DNA of 64,000 nucleotides from Hymenobacter sp. BT559 (GCF_017571525.1 NZ_JAGETY010000005.1:124001-188000); one strand, 5' to 3'; counted from the first letter of the stretch, positions 18,816-27,545 are shown. Made by a program: numbers and translations. Notes: generated by a model not told the origin, from the letters alone.

Positions 18816-19667
18816 TCAGCCCGGTAATTCGGCTCCTTCGCCCGTGGCGGGGCGCCCTTGCGCGGCCGAGTAATGGCGGTGCAGCCACCGGCTCAGGCCC
18901 TCCAGCCCCGGCATCAGCACCCGTTCAGTAATATTGGCTTGGTCTAATTTGTCGCGCACCTCCCACTTGAGCCGGGCGGGCAGGCGAATGCGAAAGTACA
19001 ATTCGGGATGCTGCATGAGCCAGGTGTGCAGCATGGCTTGCGGCGTGCTCATGAGCGAGAACAGCGCATACTGGTGCACGATGCGGGCATCGAGCGAGGG
19101 CGGCTCCAGAAATAGTACGAAGGGCTCGGCCTGCAAATTTGACAGGGTGAGCAGGCTGGGCAGGGTAGGGGCCAGCAGCTCGGTGGTAAACACGTTGGAG
19201 CCCTCCCCCGCCAGCGCCTCGCGCAGAATGGGCGGCAGGTGCTCGGCGGCCTTCACGTAGTTCAGGGCCCAGATAATGCCGTCCTGGTGGTAGGCGTTGA
19301 GGTCGTCGGTGGCGAAGTGCAGGGCCACGTAGGGCGAGTACGTCCAATCGAGCAGGCGCGTGGGCAGGCCGTGGTGCTGCGCCAGGGCCAGCCAGTCCCA
19401 GGTGGTGGCGCTGGGCGGCGTGGTGGTGTCGCGGGCATACTTGCGGAAGTTGCGCAGCAGATGGTGCTCCAGCGTGTCGTAATTACCCCCTAGCCGCTGC
19501 AGGCTGGTGCTGAGCGTGTAGCCAAAGCTGCGCATGCCGCGGTAAACAAATGGCGAGCGGTAGCGCCCCAGCCGGGCATCCCAGGTTTCGCGAAACAGCA
19601 GGTCTTGCAGGTGCTGCCAGCTCTGGGCTACGAAGTCGTTGGCAGTGGGAGAAGTCGCGGTGGCCAT
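18816..19667 (-). CDS. FRG domain-containing protein
   Basis: A 283-residue soluble protein carrying the FRG domain named after its F-R-G motif; here the motif reads YRGMRS near residue 43, followed by LARNF-like helices (LRNFRKYARD) and WDWLALAQHHGLPTRLLDWTYSPYVALHFA, the core of the family. The biochemical function of FRG proteins is not settled. Related proteins occur in mobile and defence-associated settings, but here the neighbours are ordinary enzymes. It lies 187 bp downstream of an SDR gene on the same strand, with a family A hairpin between them. Confidence 0.85.
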   Translation of the reverse strand: MATATSPTANDFVAQSWQHLQDLLFRETWDARLGRYRSPFVYRGMRSFGYTLSTSLQRLGGNYDTLEHHLLRNFRKYARDTTTPPSATTWDWLALAQHHGLPTRLLDWTYSPYVALHFATDDLNAYHQDGIIWALNYVKAAEHLPPILREALAGEGSNVFTTELLAPTLPSLLTLSNLQAEPFVLFLEPPSLDARIVHQYALFSLMSTPQAMLHTWLMQHPELYFRIRLPARLKWEVRDKLDQANITERVLMPGLEGLSRWLHRHYSAAQGRPATGEGAELPG

Positions 19668-19712
19668 GGCAGTGAAGGTACAGGCCGGAACAGGGAATAA
19701 CTCCTAAAAAAG

Positions 19713-19810
19713 AACGTCGTGCTGCGCTTGTCGAAGCGGCGCGCCCGCGCCGCTAGGGTTGTTTACCTAACGATGCGGTAGCGATGCTTCGACAAGCGCA
19801 GCACGACGTT
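19713..19810. repeat. Family A intergenic hairpin, copy 3
   Basis: The outer arms are AACGTCGTGCT and AGCACGACGTT: both differ from other copies at the same base pair, so pairing is kept. The stem is perfect for 25 bp through CTTGTCGAAGC. The loop contains CCGCTAGGG. It separates the SDR and FRG genes. Confidence 0.85.
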
Positions 19811-19854
19811 CTGCTAAAAATCAAGCGTGAGCGTGGGCTAGCCTAAAAAGCGGG

Positions 19855-20688
19855 CTAGCTCGGAAAATCGGCCCCGTTGCCGATGTGCGCGTACTGCTCC
19901 ACTTCCTTAGTGATAGTGGCAAACTTGTCGAGGGCGCCTTTTACGGCGGCCTTGCCTAGCGGCAGATGCAGCGGCGGATTGTCCATGCGCACGAGGTCGA
20001 ACATAGCCTGGGCGGCGCGCTCGGGGTCGCCGGGCTGCTGGCCGCTATAGCCCTGAATATCGGCCATGTTCTTGCCGGCCGTGGGGCGGTAATCTTCAAT
20101 TGCGGGCTCGGTAAACGTGGCCGAGCGCCCAGCCCAGTCGGTGCGGAAGCCGCTAGGCTCCACATTCGTAACGTGGATGCCGAGGGGCTTCACCTGCGCG
20201 GCCAGGCTTTCGCCAATGCCTTCGAGGGCAAACTTAGAGCCGTTGTAGATGCCCACGCCCGGAAACGCGCGTAGCCCGCCGATGCTGGTGATGTTGAGAA
20301 TGTGGCCGCTCTTGCGCTCGCGCAGGTGGGGCAGCACGGCCCGCAGTACCCGCAGTGGCCCAAATACGTTGATGTCGAACTGCCGCTGCACCTCGGCATC
20401 GGGCACTTCCTCAATGGGGCCCATGGAGCCATAGCCGGCGTTATTCACCACCACATCGAGGTGGCCGAGCCGGGCAATGGCGTCGGCCACGGCCTGCTTC
20501 ACGGCGGCTTCGTCGGCCACATCGGCTACTAGGCCGATGGCGTTGGCGCCCGCTTTTTGGGTGAACTCGTCGGCCTGCTGCTGCTGGCGAAAAGTGGCAG
20601 CTACCTTGTCGCCTTTCGCGAGGGCTAGCTCGGCCAGGTGCTTGCCGAAGCCGGTGCTAACGCCGGTAATAAACCAGTGCTTGGTCAT
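19855..20688 (-). CDS. SDR family oxidoreductase
   Basis: A 277-residue short-chain dehydrogenase. The cofactor loop is TGVSTGFG (residues 8-15), NNAGYGSMG follows, and the catalytic Ser, Tyr and Lys are in NITSIGG and YNGSKFAL. The pattern (FITGVSTGFGKHLAELALAKGDKV, SLAAQVKPLGIHVTNVEPSGFRT) is that of the broad SDR subgroup that includes retinol and 17-beta-steroid dehydrogenase-like enzymes. The real substrate is unknown. The ATG at 20688 was chosen; upstream in-frame ATGs add a basic stretch with no homology to the fold. Confidence 0.9.
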   Translation of the reverse strand: MTKHWFITGVSTGFGKHLAELALAKGDKVAATFRQQQQADEFTQKAGANAIGLVADVADEAAVKQAVADAIARLGHLDVVVNNAGYGSMGPIEEVPDAEVQRQFDINVFGPLRVLRAVLPHLRERKSGHILNITSIGGLRAFPGVGIYNGSKFALEGIGESLAAQVKPLGIHVTNVEPSGFRTDWAGRSATFTEPAIEDYRPTAGKNMADIQGYSGQQPGDPERAAQAMFDLVRMDNPPLHLPLGKAAVKGALDKFATITKEVEQYAHIGNGADFPS

Positions 20689-21020
20689 AGAAAAGTCAGA
20701 AATGAAAGGAAAAACAATGGGCCTAAGACGCCTAAGCCGGGACAATTGTTTGCCCTAGCTTAGTGAATGGCTAACCGCGATGCCACTAAGTAAGCCAAGT
20801 CGAACCCACGCTAATACGACAGACTACTTGCCCTTTATTAAGTGCACACCAAATGCAACTGCACTTGTGTAGTACAGCAGCTTTCTCCGCGGCATAACCG
20901 GCCTTTTCCTTTTATTTCAAGCAATAGGTGCCCTAGCGCTGTTTAAACGCAGGTTTGCTTTGTACTAGCACAACTTTTTTTGTGCTTCCATATGAACTCC
21001 TTGTGCTAGTATAACTATTT
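20689..21020. other. Intergenic stretch with an inverted repeat
   Basis: No supported gene. TACTAGCACAA near 20962 and TTGTGCTAGTA near 21000 form an 11-bp inverted repeat, with a smaller GCACAA/TTGTGC stem nested at the left. It lies just past the hrpB stop codon and could act in termination of hrpB on the minus strand. Confidence 0.5.
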
Positions 21021-23621
21021 CTAGGACGTTCCAAGGCGTTTTTTAGTGAGTTTGGTTGGAATGTGTTTCATTGGCTCATCGGGCCACGGATGCTTGGGGT
21101 AGCGGCCCTTTAGGTCCTTGCGCACCTCAAAATAGCCCTTCTCCCAAAAGCTGCGCAGGTCGCGCGTCACTTGGGCTGGCCGGCCGCCGGGCGAGAGCAG
21201 GTGCAGCAGCAGCGGCACGCGCCCGCCCGCTACGGCCGGCGTTTCGGTGAGGCCAAAAAGCTCCTGAAGCTTCACGGCTAGGACTGGTGCGGTGGGGTCG
21301 GCGTAGTCGAGGGTGATGAAGGAGCCGCTGGGTACTTCGAGCGCAGCGGGGGCTAGCCGGTCGAGCTCCTGGCGCTGGGCCCAGGCGCCGGGTAGGCGCG
21401 CCAGCAGCGGCTCGGTGAGGTCGAGGCGCTGCACTTGGTCGAGGCTTTTCAGGCCGTTCAAGTGGGGGCCTAGCCAGGCGGGTAGGTCGGCCAGCAGCGC
21501 TTCGTCATCAAAAGCGGGCCAGCTTTCGGCGCCGGCCTCTCCCACATGCTGCCGCACAAATTCCAGGCGCTGCTGTAGCTGACGCGCGGCGTCGGTCCAG
21601 TTGAGTTTGGCCAGCCCGGCTTCCTGCAAATAGCCCAGCAGGGCCTGCGCGACCAGCTCGGTATTGGGCTGGCCGATGGGTTTTTCTTCGAGCAGCAGCG
21701 CGCCCAGGCGGCGCACGCGGCGGCCCGACACGCGCTGGGTAGCGGGGTCGAAGCGCACTTCCTCGGTCGTCGTGATTTGCTCGCTGAAGGCCGCTGCCAG
21801 CTCCTCGCGGTCGAGCGGGGCAGCTAGGGTAGCGCGGGGCTGACTAGCCGTGCCCGCTAAGTAAGCCACCGCAAAAAACTCGGCCTGCGGGTCTACGTCT
21901 TCGGTGCGCAGACTCACGCGCTGGCCGGTCACGAGGCGCAGACGGTCGGGCGCCTCGCGCTGGGCCAGGCGGTCGGGGTAGGCTAGCGCCGTGAGCAGAC
22001 CAATGGGCGCGTTGGCAAATTCCTGGTTTCTGGGGCTAGCAGCAGGCGCCTTGGGCAGGCGGCTTTGCAGGTGGCGGGCCACGTCGCGCACACGTTGCAA
22101 CGTGGCGTGGTGCAGGGCCAGGCCTGGCAGCGGCGGCCGGCCGCTAGCCAGCGCTTCAAGGCGCAGGCGCAGGTCGGGCGGCAGGGGGCGCGGGTCGTTG
22201 GGAGTGGCCCAGCGCAGTAGGTCGCGCTCGGCCAGCAGGGCGGCCAGCGCGGCCGCCGTTGGGCCGTGGCCCAACTCGGCGCCGCGTACCACGAGGTGGC
22301 CCAGGCGCGGCGGCAGCCCCAACTTGGCTAGCTGGCGGCCGTGGGGCGTAGGCTGCGCATTATCGCCAGAGAGTGCCCCCAGCCGCCCTAGCAGCTCGCG
22401 GGCCTGGGCTACGGCGGCGGCTGGCGGCACATCGAGCCAGCGCAGGCTGGCCGGGTCGGTAGTTCCCCACAGGGCCAGTTCCAGCACCAGCCCGCTGAGG
22501 TCGGCGGTGTGGATTTCGGGTGGGCGGTGGGCTGGCAGCAAGTGGTGCTCGGCCTCGGTCCAGAGGCGGTAGCAGGTGCCGGGCGCCAGGCGGCCCGCGC
22601 GGCCGCGGCGCTGGTCGGCGGCGGCGCGGGCCACGGGCACGGTTTCGAGCGAGGTAAAGCCGGTGCGCGGCGCAAAGCGCGGCACCCGGGCAAAGCCTCC
22701 GTCAATCACAACCCGAACCCCCTCAATAGTAAGGCTGGTCTCGGCGATGCTGGTGGCCAGGATGACCTTGCGCCGGCCGGCGGGGGCGCGACGCAGGGCG
22801 GCGTCCTGGGCTTCGAGCGGCAGCTCGCCGTGCAGCAGGTGCAGGTCGGTATCGACGGGTAGGCTGTCGCCTAGCTTTCTATCCACGCGCTGCAAATCGG
22901 CCACGCCGGGCAGAAAGACCAGTACGTCGCCTTCGTGCTGGGCCAGGGCGTCGCGTACCTGGCTGGGCACCAGCTCCGCTAGCCGCTCGCTGGGCTTATT
23001 GGGCAGGCTAGTGGCGCGGCGCGGGTCGAGGTAGTGCGTTTCGATGGGAAACAAAAAGCCGGCGCTACTCACCACCGGCGCGGGCAGCCACTGGCCCAGC
23101 CGCTGGGCTTCCAAGGTGGCCGACATCAGCAGGATGCGTAGCTCGGGCCGCAGCACGGCCTGGGCATCGAGGGCCAGAGCCAGCCCGAGGTCGGCGTTGA
23201 GGCTGCGCTCGTGAAACTCGTCGAACACCACGCAGGCCACGTCTTCCAGCGCGGGGTCGTCTTGCAGCATCCGGGTCAGGATGCCTTCGGTGATGACTTC
23301 AATGCGGGTGTCGGCGCTCACCTTGCTGTCGAGGCGCACGCGGTAGCCCACGGTGCGGCCCACCGGCTCGCCCAGCAGCTGGGCGAGGCGAGCCGCGGCG
23401 GCGCGGGTAGCTAGCTGGCGCGGCTCCAGCACCAGTATTTTTTGGTGGGCCGGGCGCCACTCGGCGGCCAGCAGGGCTAGTGGCACCACGGTGGTTTTGC
23501 CCGCGCCGGGTGGGGCTTCGAGCACGGCGCGGGGGCTAGCGGCGAGGGCCGCCAGCAGCTCGGGCAGCGCAGCTACAACGGGTAAATCGGGCAGGGGCGG
23601 AAGGCGGAAGGCAGCGGACAC
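21021..23621 (-). CDS. hrpB: ATP-dependent RNA helicase HrpB
   Basis: An 866-residue DEAH-box helicase of the HrpB group. Motifs in order: I (EAPPGAGKTT, near 37), II (VVFDEFHERSLNADL), III (LLMSATLE), V (ILATSIAETSLTIEGVRVV) and VI (QRRGRAGRLAPGTCYRLW). The DEFHERS form of motif II and the long C-terminal domain with RLAQREAPDRLRLV and HPWPDEP mark HrpB rather than HrpA. Its cellular role is poorly known in most bacteria. The start is a GTG at 23621, four bases after a TAnnTTTG element that overlaps the end of the DUF2071 gene. Confidence 0.95.
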   Translation of the reverse strand: MSAAFRLPPLPDLPVVAALPELLAALAASPRAVLEAPPGAGKTTVVPLALLAAEWRPAHQKILVLEPRQLATRAAAARLAQLLGEPVGRTVGYRVRLDSKVSADTRIEVITEGILTRMLQDDPALEDVACVVFDEFHERSLNADLGLALALDAQAVLRPELRILLMSATLEAQRLGQWLPAPVVSSAGFLFPIETHYLDPRRATSLPNKPSERLAELVPSQVRDALAQHEGDVLVFLPGVADLQRVDRKLGDSLPVDTDLHLLHGELPLEAQDAALRRAPAGRRKVILATSIAETSLTIEGVRVVIDGGFARVPRFAPRTGFTSLETVPVARAAADQRRGRAGRLAPGTCYRLWTEAEHHLLPAHRPPEIHTADLSGLVLELALWGTTDPASLRWLDVPPAAAVAQARELLGRLGALSGDNAQPTPHGRQLAKLGLPPRLGHLVVRGAELGHGPTAAALAALLAERDLLRWATPNDPRPLPPDLRLRLEALASGRPPLPGLALHHATLQRVRDVARHLQSRLPKAPAASPRNQEFANAPIGLLTALAYPDRLAQREAPDRLRLVTGQRVSLRTEDVDPQAEFFAVAYLAGTASQPRATLAAPLDREELAAAFSEQITTTEEVRFDPATQRVSGRRVRRLGALLLEEKPIGQPNTELVAQALLGYLQEAGLAKLNWTDAARQLQQRLEFVRQHVGEAGAESWPAFDDEALLADLPAWLGPHLNGLKSLDQVQRLDLTEPLLARLPGAWAQRQELDRLAPAALEVPSGSFITLDYADPTAPVLAVKLQELFGLTETPAVAGGRVPLLLHLLSPGGRPAQVTRDLRSFWEKGYFEVRKDLKGRYPKHPWPDEPMKHIPTKLTKKRLGTS

Positions 23622-23625
23622 CCGC

Positions 23626-23633
23626 CAAAATTA
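23626..23633 (-). promoter_or_regulatory. Predicted -7 element of hrpB
   Basis: Minus strand TAATTTTG overlaps the stop codon of the DUF2071 gene and ends four bases before the hrpB GTG. If used, the message would be leaderless or nearly so. Confidence 0.4.
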
Positions 23634-24392
23634 CACCCGCTCCAGGCGCCACAAATCCACGCTCAGCGGGCCGCCGGCGTGCAGCACCGGCGCGCCAACG
23701 GGTGTGGGCAGGCCGTGGCCTTCTACCAAATCGGAGCCGTAGTGGAGCAGCTCGGCCGCGCGCAGGGGCCAGGCGTGGTGCGCAATGCGGCCCCGGTAGA
23801 GTTTGTTGCCACGCCCCGGGCCCATGCCGCCGGCCGCGTACAGGGCGTAGCGCTCGGTAAGGAAAAAGGCGAGCGAGTCGAGCTCGGTGGGTGGCAATTC
23901 TTCGCCCAGCTGCCAGGTGGCGGCAAAGTGGCCCTCGGGCGCGCCGTTGTGCACGCGGTGGCCGATGTAGTGCAGCCGCCCAGGCGCGGGCCGCTCCAGC
24001 TTGAGCTGGGCCCGAAAGTAGGGCAGGTGAAAAAACGTGCGCGCCGCCCATACAGCCAGCGGGTTACTGGCATCGAGCGAGAAAAACCACACGCCGGGCA
24101 CGCCGTCGAGGTGCACGTAAGTGCGCACGTTCAGCTCCAGAAACTCGCGCACGCCGGGCACGGGCGGCGTCACGCGGCTGCGCACGTCCCACATCCGAAA
24201 GGGTACTACACCTATCCATGCTTGGCCTTCGAAGGTATCAACCTGCAAGCGGGGCGGCAGCTGCGCCTGAATGAGCTCGGGCGCAACGGGCCAGTGCATG
24301 AAGAGCAGGTCGCCCCATTCCTGGTGCATAAGCGGCGAGCCGCTGGGGCGCTCGCGCAGGGCCAGGCGGCTGGCTAGGGTGGGGGAAGGCAT
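23631..24392 (-). CDS. DUF2071 (YqjF-like) family protein
   Basis: A 253-residue protein of the DUF2071 family: MHQEWGDLLFMHWPVAPELIQAQLPPRLQVD, WIGVVPFRMWDVR and ELNVRTYVHLDGVPGVWFFSLDASN are its hallmarks. The family is widespread in soil bacteria and has a fold related to acetoacetate decarboxylase, but no proven reaction. It is upstream of hrpB on the same strand with only nine bases between, so the two may be co-transcribed. Confidence 0.87.
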   Translation of the reverse strand: MPSPTLASRLALRERPSGSPLMHQEWGDLLFMHWPVAPELIQAQLPPRLQVDTFEGQAWIGVVPFRMWDVRSRVTPPVPGVREFLELNVRTYVHLDGVPGVWFFSLDASNPLAVWAARTFFHLPYFRAQLKLERPAPGRLHYIGHRVHNGAPEGHFAATWQLGEELPPTELDSLAFFLTERYALYAAGGMGPGRGNKLYRGRIAHHAWPLRAAELLHYGSDLVEGHGLPTPVGAPVLHAGGPLSVDLWRLERV

Positions 24393-24451
24393 GTGGAAAG
24401 GAAAAATAACCGGCAGTCATTACTTGGCGTTGCGCGCAATGACAGAAAGGG

Positions 24452-24775
24452 CTAGTACACCGCCACGCTAGGGTCTACTTGCAGGCTCCAGGCGTCGATG
24501 CCGCCTCTCAAGTTAAGCAAATTCTGGTAGCCTAGCCGGTGCTGCAGGTAGCCCAGCGCCTGCGCCGAGCGCACGCCGTGGTGGCAGATGAGCACCACCG
24601 GCCCCTCGGTGCGGATTTCAGTGGCCCGGCGCGGAATCTCGCCCAGCGGAATGAGCACGCTGCCCGCAATGCGGCAGTAGTCAAACTCCATTTCTTCGCG
24701 CACGTCGATGAGCTGAATGTCTTCGCCGGCGGCGAGGCGGGCGTGAAGGTCGGTGGGGGTGAGGTCTGGCAGCAT
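24452..24775 (-). CDS. Rhodanese-like domain protein
   Basis: A 107-residue single-domain rhodanese. It has the usual LIDVREEMEFDYCRIAGSVLIPLGEIP entry and an active-site loop CHHGVRS with the sulfur-carrying Cys, then ALGYLQHRLGYQNLLNLRGGIDAW. Such proteins pass sulfane sulfur to acceptors in the cytoplasm; the acceptor is unknown. The start follows a TAnnTTTG element by four bases. It is divergent from pnuC. Confidence 0.92.
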   Translation of the reverse strand: MLPDLTPTDLHARLAAGEDIQLIDVREEMEFDYCRIAGSVLIPLGEIPRRATEIRTEGPVVLICHHGVRSAQALGYLQHRLGYQNLLNLRGGIDAWSLQVDPSVAVY

Positions 24776-24779
24776 AAGG

Positions 24780-24787
24780 CAAAAGTA
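24780..24787 (-). promoter_or_regulatory. Predicted -7 element of the rhodanese gene
   Basis: Minus strand TACTTTTG matches TAnnTTTG and ends four bases before the ATG, which implies a leaderless or very short-leader message. Confidence 0.5.
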
Positions 24788-24828
24788 CCCTGGCCGGCTA
24801 CCTTGCGCGGCTTTTCTGCCCTTGCCGT

Positions 24829-25461
24829 ATGCTGTTGTTCTCCCTCGCTAGCCTGCCCGCCGACATTCTGGCCGCCATGCGCGCCACCACCGGCCTCGAA
24901 TGGGCGGCCGTGCTCACGGGCTTTGCCTGCGTGTGGCTGGCGGCCCGCGAGTCGCTGCTCAATTTTCCGGTGGCCATTTTTAGCTGCCTGCTCTACGTAG
25001 TTATCTATTACCAGCAAGGGCTGTATTCGGATAGCGGCTTGCAGGGCATCTTCATCGCGCTCAGCGCCTACGGCTGGTACACCTGGCGCTACGGCGGCCG
25101 CGGCGATACCGAGCTGCCCGTAACGCACGTCACGCCCGCCGAGTGGGGGCTCACGGCCGCCTTCGTGCTGGCCTACACGCTGGGCTCGGGCTACTACCTG
25201 GGCCACCACACCGACTCCACGTTTCCGTACTGGGACAGCTTCACCACCGGCACGAGCATCGCCGCGCAGTTCTTGCTCATGCGCAAGCGCCTCGAAAACT
25301 GGTGGCTCTGGCTGCTAGTCGATGTCATTTACGTGCCCATTCTCTGGGCCAAGCATTTGTACCCGACTAGCCTCCTCTACGCGCTCTACCTGGGGCTAGC
25401 GGCCTATGGCTACTGGGAATGGCGGCGCGACATGCGGACCAAGCCAGCAGGCGCCGTGTAG
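24829..25461 (+). CDS. pnuC: Nicotinamide riboside transporter PnuC
   Basis: A 210-residue membrane protein with about seven helices. EWAAVLTGFACVWLAARESLLNFPVAI, YYQQGLYSDSGLQGIFIALSAYGWYTW and KRLENWWLWLLVDVIYVPILW are the PnuC family pattern, including the W-rich substrate-binding region. It imports nicotinamide riboside (or a related vitamin) by facilitated diffusion, with trapping by phosphorylation inside. The next gene is a ribosylnicotinamide kinase-like protein, which fits NAD salvage well. The stop codon lies in the left arm of a hairpin. Confidence 0.93.
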   Translation: MLLFSLASLPADILAAMRATTGLEWAAVLTGFACVWLAARESLLNFPVAIFSCLLYVVIYYQQGLYSDSGLQGIFIALSAYGWYTWRYGGRGDTELPVTHVTPAEWGLTAAFVLAYTLGSGYYLGHHTDSTFPYWDSFTTGTSIAAQFLLMRKRLENWWLWLLVDVIYVPILWAKHLYPTSLLYALYLGLAAYGYWEWRRDMRTKPAGAV

Positions 25462-25544
25462 AGACGCATCTTTGCGTCTCGTCGTTGGACAACCTACTGC
25501 CGCGCGGTTAGCACAACGTTGGAGACGCAAAGATGCGTCTCTAC
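25458..25544. repeat. Intergenic hairpin between pnuC and the kinase gene
   Basis: GTAGAGACGCATCTTTGCGT and ACGCAAAGATGCGTCTCTAC are complementary arms around a loop of about 40 bases. Each arm is itself palindromic in part (GACGCA...TGCGTC), so two alternative folds are possible. The left arm contains the pnuC stop codon. Confidence 0.85.
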
Positions 25545-25570
25545 GCCTGGCACCCCGACCGAAACAACCC

Positions 25571-26095
25571 ATGCGCCGTATCTCCCTCACCGGCCCCGAA
25601 TCGTCGGGCAAAAGCACCCTGGCCAGGCAATTGGCCGCGCACTACGGCACCGTGTTCGTGCCCGAGTACGCCCGGCAGTATCTCGAAGAAAACGGCCCTG
25701 GCTATACCCTAGCCGACCTCGAAGCCATTGCCCACGGCCAGCTCGCCGCCGAAGACGCAGCGGCTAGCCAGGCCACGGGCCTGCTTGTTTGTGATACTGA
25801 TTTGCTGGTCATTAAAATCTGGGCCGAGAATGCTTTCGGCACTTGCCCCGGCTGGGTTTTAGAAGAGCTGGCGCGCCCGCGCTACGCCCTCACGCTGCTG
25901 CTGGCCCCCGACCTGCCCTGGACGCCCGACCCTCTGCGCGAGCACCCCGACCCGGCACAGCGCTGGCACTTTTATGAGCTATACCGGCAGGAGTTAGCGC
26001 AGCGTAATTGGCCGTTTGTCGAAATCAATGGGCTGCCTGAGCAGCGCCTGACGCAGGCCGTGGCGGCCGTAGCAACGCTGCCAGGAAAGCTTTAG
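25571..26095 (+). CDS. NadR-like ribosylnicotinamide kinase domain protein (AAA ATPase)
   Basis: A 174-residue P-loop kinase: Walker A GPESSGKST at residues 8-16, then PEYARQYLEENG and CDTDLLVIKIWAE, as in the C-terminal kinase domain of NadR. It should phosphorylate nicotinamide riboside delivered by PnuC to give NMN. It has only this domain: no N-terminal repressor helix-turn-helix and no NMN adenylyltransferase. The ATG at 25571 is chosen because it begins the P-loop strand; an earlier start at 25406 would read through the hairpin. Confidence 0.9.
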   Translation: MRRISLTGPESSGKSTLARQLAAHYGTVFVPEYARQYLEENGPGYTLADLEAIAHGQLAAEDAAASQATGLLVCDTDLLVIKIWAENAFGTCPGWVLEELARPRYALTLLLAPDLPWTPDPLREHPDPAQRWHFYELYRQELAQRNWPFVEINGLPEQRLTQAVAAVATLPGKL

Positions 26096-26155
26096 CCAGC
26101 TATCTCCCGTATAGTTTTCCGTATCCTTCCGGCAAGCTTCAGCTTAAACTCTCTC

Positions 26156-27040
26156 ATGCCTACGCTAACCTCCGCCACTACCCGCGTCCAAATTTCTACC
26201 CACGGCGCCGAGCTTACCAGCTTTGTTGACCTGGCCAGTGGCCGCGAATACCTCTGGCAGGCCGACCCCGCGCAGTGGGCCCGCCACGCGCCGCTGCTAT
26301 TCCCGATAGTGGGCAAGCTGCCCGAGAATACCTACCTGCTCCACGACCAGCCGCTGAACCTGCCACAGCACGGTTTTGCCCGCGACCAGGAATTTACCGT
26401 CATTGAGCACGACGCGGCTAGCCTCACGTTTCAGCTCATGGCCAACCCAAGCACCAAGGCCGAGTATCCCTTTGAGTTTGAGCTGCGCGTGCGCTACGAG
26501 CTGCGCGGCCGCGTGCTCACGGTGGGCTGGCATGTGCGCAACCCGGCCGCCGCTGGCCACGATTTGCTATTCAGCATCGGCGCGCACCCGGCCTTCAACT
26601 GCCCCTTGCAGCCTGAGATAGGCGAGCAGTTTAGCGACTACGCCTTCCACTTCGACCACCCCGTCACGCTGCCCCGCCAGCTGCTGAGCAGCGGCCTGCG
26701 TAGCGGTGAAACGGCCCCCGTTCTGGAAAATCAAGCCGCTTTGCCGCTCAGCTATGAGTTATTCAAAGACGATGCGCTGGTGTTCAGCCACTTCGACTTT
26801 ACCCGTATTACCCTGCAAAAAGCCGATAAAACCGGCCCGTTCGTGCGCATGCAGTTCAACGGCTTCCCCTACCTCGGCCTCTGGACCAAAGGCCCCGGCG
26901 CCAACTTCGTATGCATCGAGCCCTGGCACGGCGTGGCTAGCCCCGTGGGCCCGCCGCAGGAGCTGAGCGAGAAGGAGGGCATTTTGACGCTGGCGCCGAG
27001 CCAGATGTTTGATGCCAGCTACACTATTGAAATCGGGTAA
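26156..27040 (+). CDS. Aldose 1-epimerase family protein (LacX-like)
   Basis: A 294-residue galactose-mutarotase-fold protein. HGAELTSFVDLASGREYLWQADPAQWARHAPLLFPIVGKL near the N-terminus, SIGAHPAFNCP in the middle and FVCIEPWHGVASP near the end carry the conserved His and Glu used in sugar anomer interconversion. It belongs to the short LacX-like branch, whose substrates are mostly unproven. It follows the kinase gene by 60 bp. Confidence 0.88.
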   Translation: MPTLTSATTRVQISTHGAELTSFVDLASGREYLWQADPAQWARHAPLLFPIVGKLPENTYLLHDQPLNLPQHGFARDQEFTVIEHDAASLTFQLMANPSTKAEYPFEFELRVRYELRGRVLTVGWHVRNPAAAGHDLLFSIGAHPAFNCPLQPEIGEQFSDYAFHFDHPVTLPRQLLSSGLRSGETAPVLENQAALPLSYELFKDDALVFSHFDFTRITLQKADKTGPFVRMQFNGFPYLGLWTKGPGANFVCIEPWHGVASPVGPPQELSEKEGILTLAPSQMFDASYTIEIG

Positions 27041-27059
27041 CCTACTACAAAGCAAAAAG

Positions 27060-27153
27060 AACGTCATGCTGACGAAGGAAGCATCTCTACCACGCCACTA
27101 GGGGTACTAACCCCAAAAAGCGGTAGAGATGCTTCCTTCGTCAGCATGACGTT
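27060..27153. repeat. Family A intergenic hairpin, copy 4
   Basis: Perfect stem of 32 bp: AACGTCATGCT, then a variant segment GACGAAGG, then AAGCATCTCTACC, all mirrored at the right. The loop has CACTAGGGG and a small GGGGT/ACCCC stem. It lies between convergent genes, the only copy in that setting. Confidence 0.9.
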
Positions 27154-27183
27154 CTTTTTAGTATATCACAGCTGAGTTGCTCC

Positions 27184-27411
27184 CTACACCTCCACCGGCC
27201 GGCGGTTGTAGTCGGGCTCCCAATCGTTGATGGGGCGCGAAATGCCGGGCGGCAAGTCGATATCGGGCAGGCCGGGGTCGTGGGGCTCGCCCCCGCCATC
27301 GTCGCCGCCCGAGGAGGGCGGGGGTGGCGGCGGTACGTGCCGCCGCTTCGGCATCACCAAAAAGAAGGTGAACACGGCCAGCAAAAACAGGGCGCAGAGA
27401 AGCTGGTGCAT
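27184..27411 (-). CDS. Small membrane-anchored proline-rich protein of unknown function
   Basis: A 75-residue protein with one N-terminal hydrophobic helix (residues 3-19, LLCALFLLAVFTFFLV), a short basic stretch (PKRRH), a run of six prolines and a Gly/Asp/Pro-rich tail. It is probably anchored in the inner membrane. No family is recognised. It is a lone gene between the hairpin and the riboswitch region. Confidence 0.55.
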   Translation of the reverse strand: MHQLLCALFLLAVFTFFLVMPKRRHVPPPPPPSSGGDDGGGEPHDPGLPDIDLPPGISRPINDWEPDYNRRPVEV

Positions 27412-27545
27412 AACGAAAGGCCGATAGCGACTACACGAATAAGGAGGGAAAGCTGCCTACCCCCAACGCAAAGCACCGGGCTCGCGTTGCGGGTGGCCGC
27501 CCTATGCTAAGATAGCTGATAGCCAGCCAACCACGCAAGCATTCC

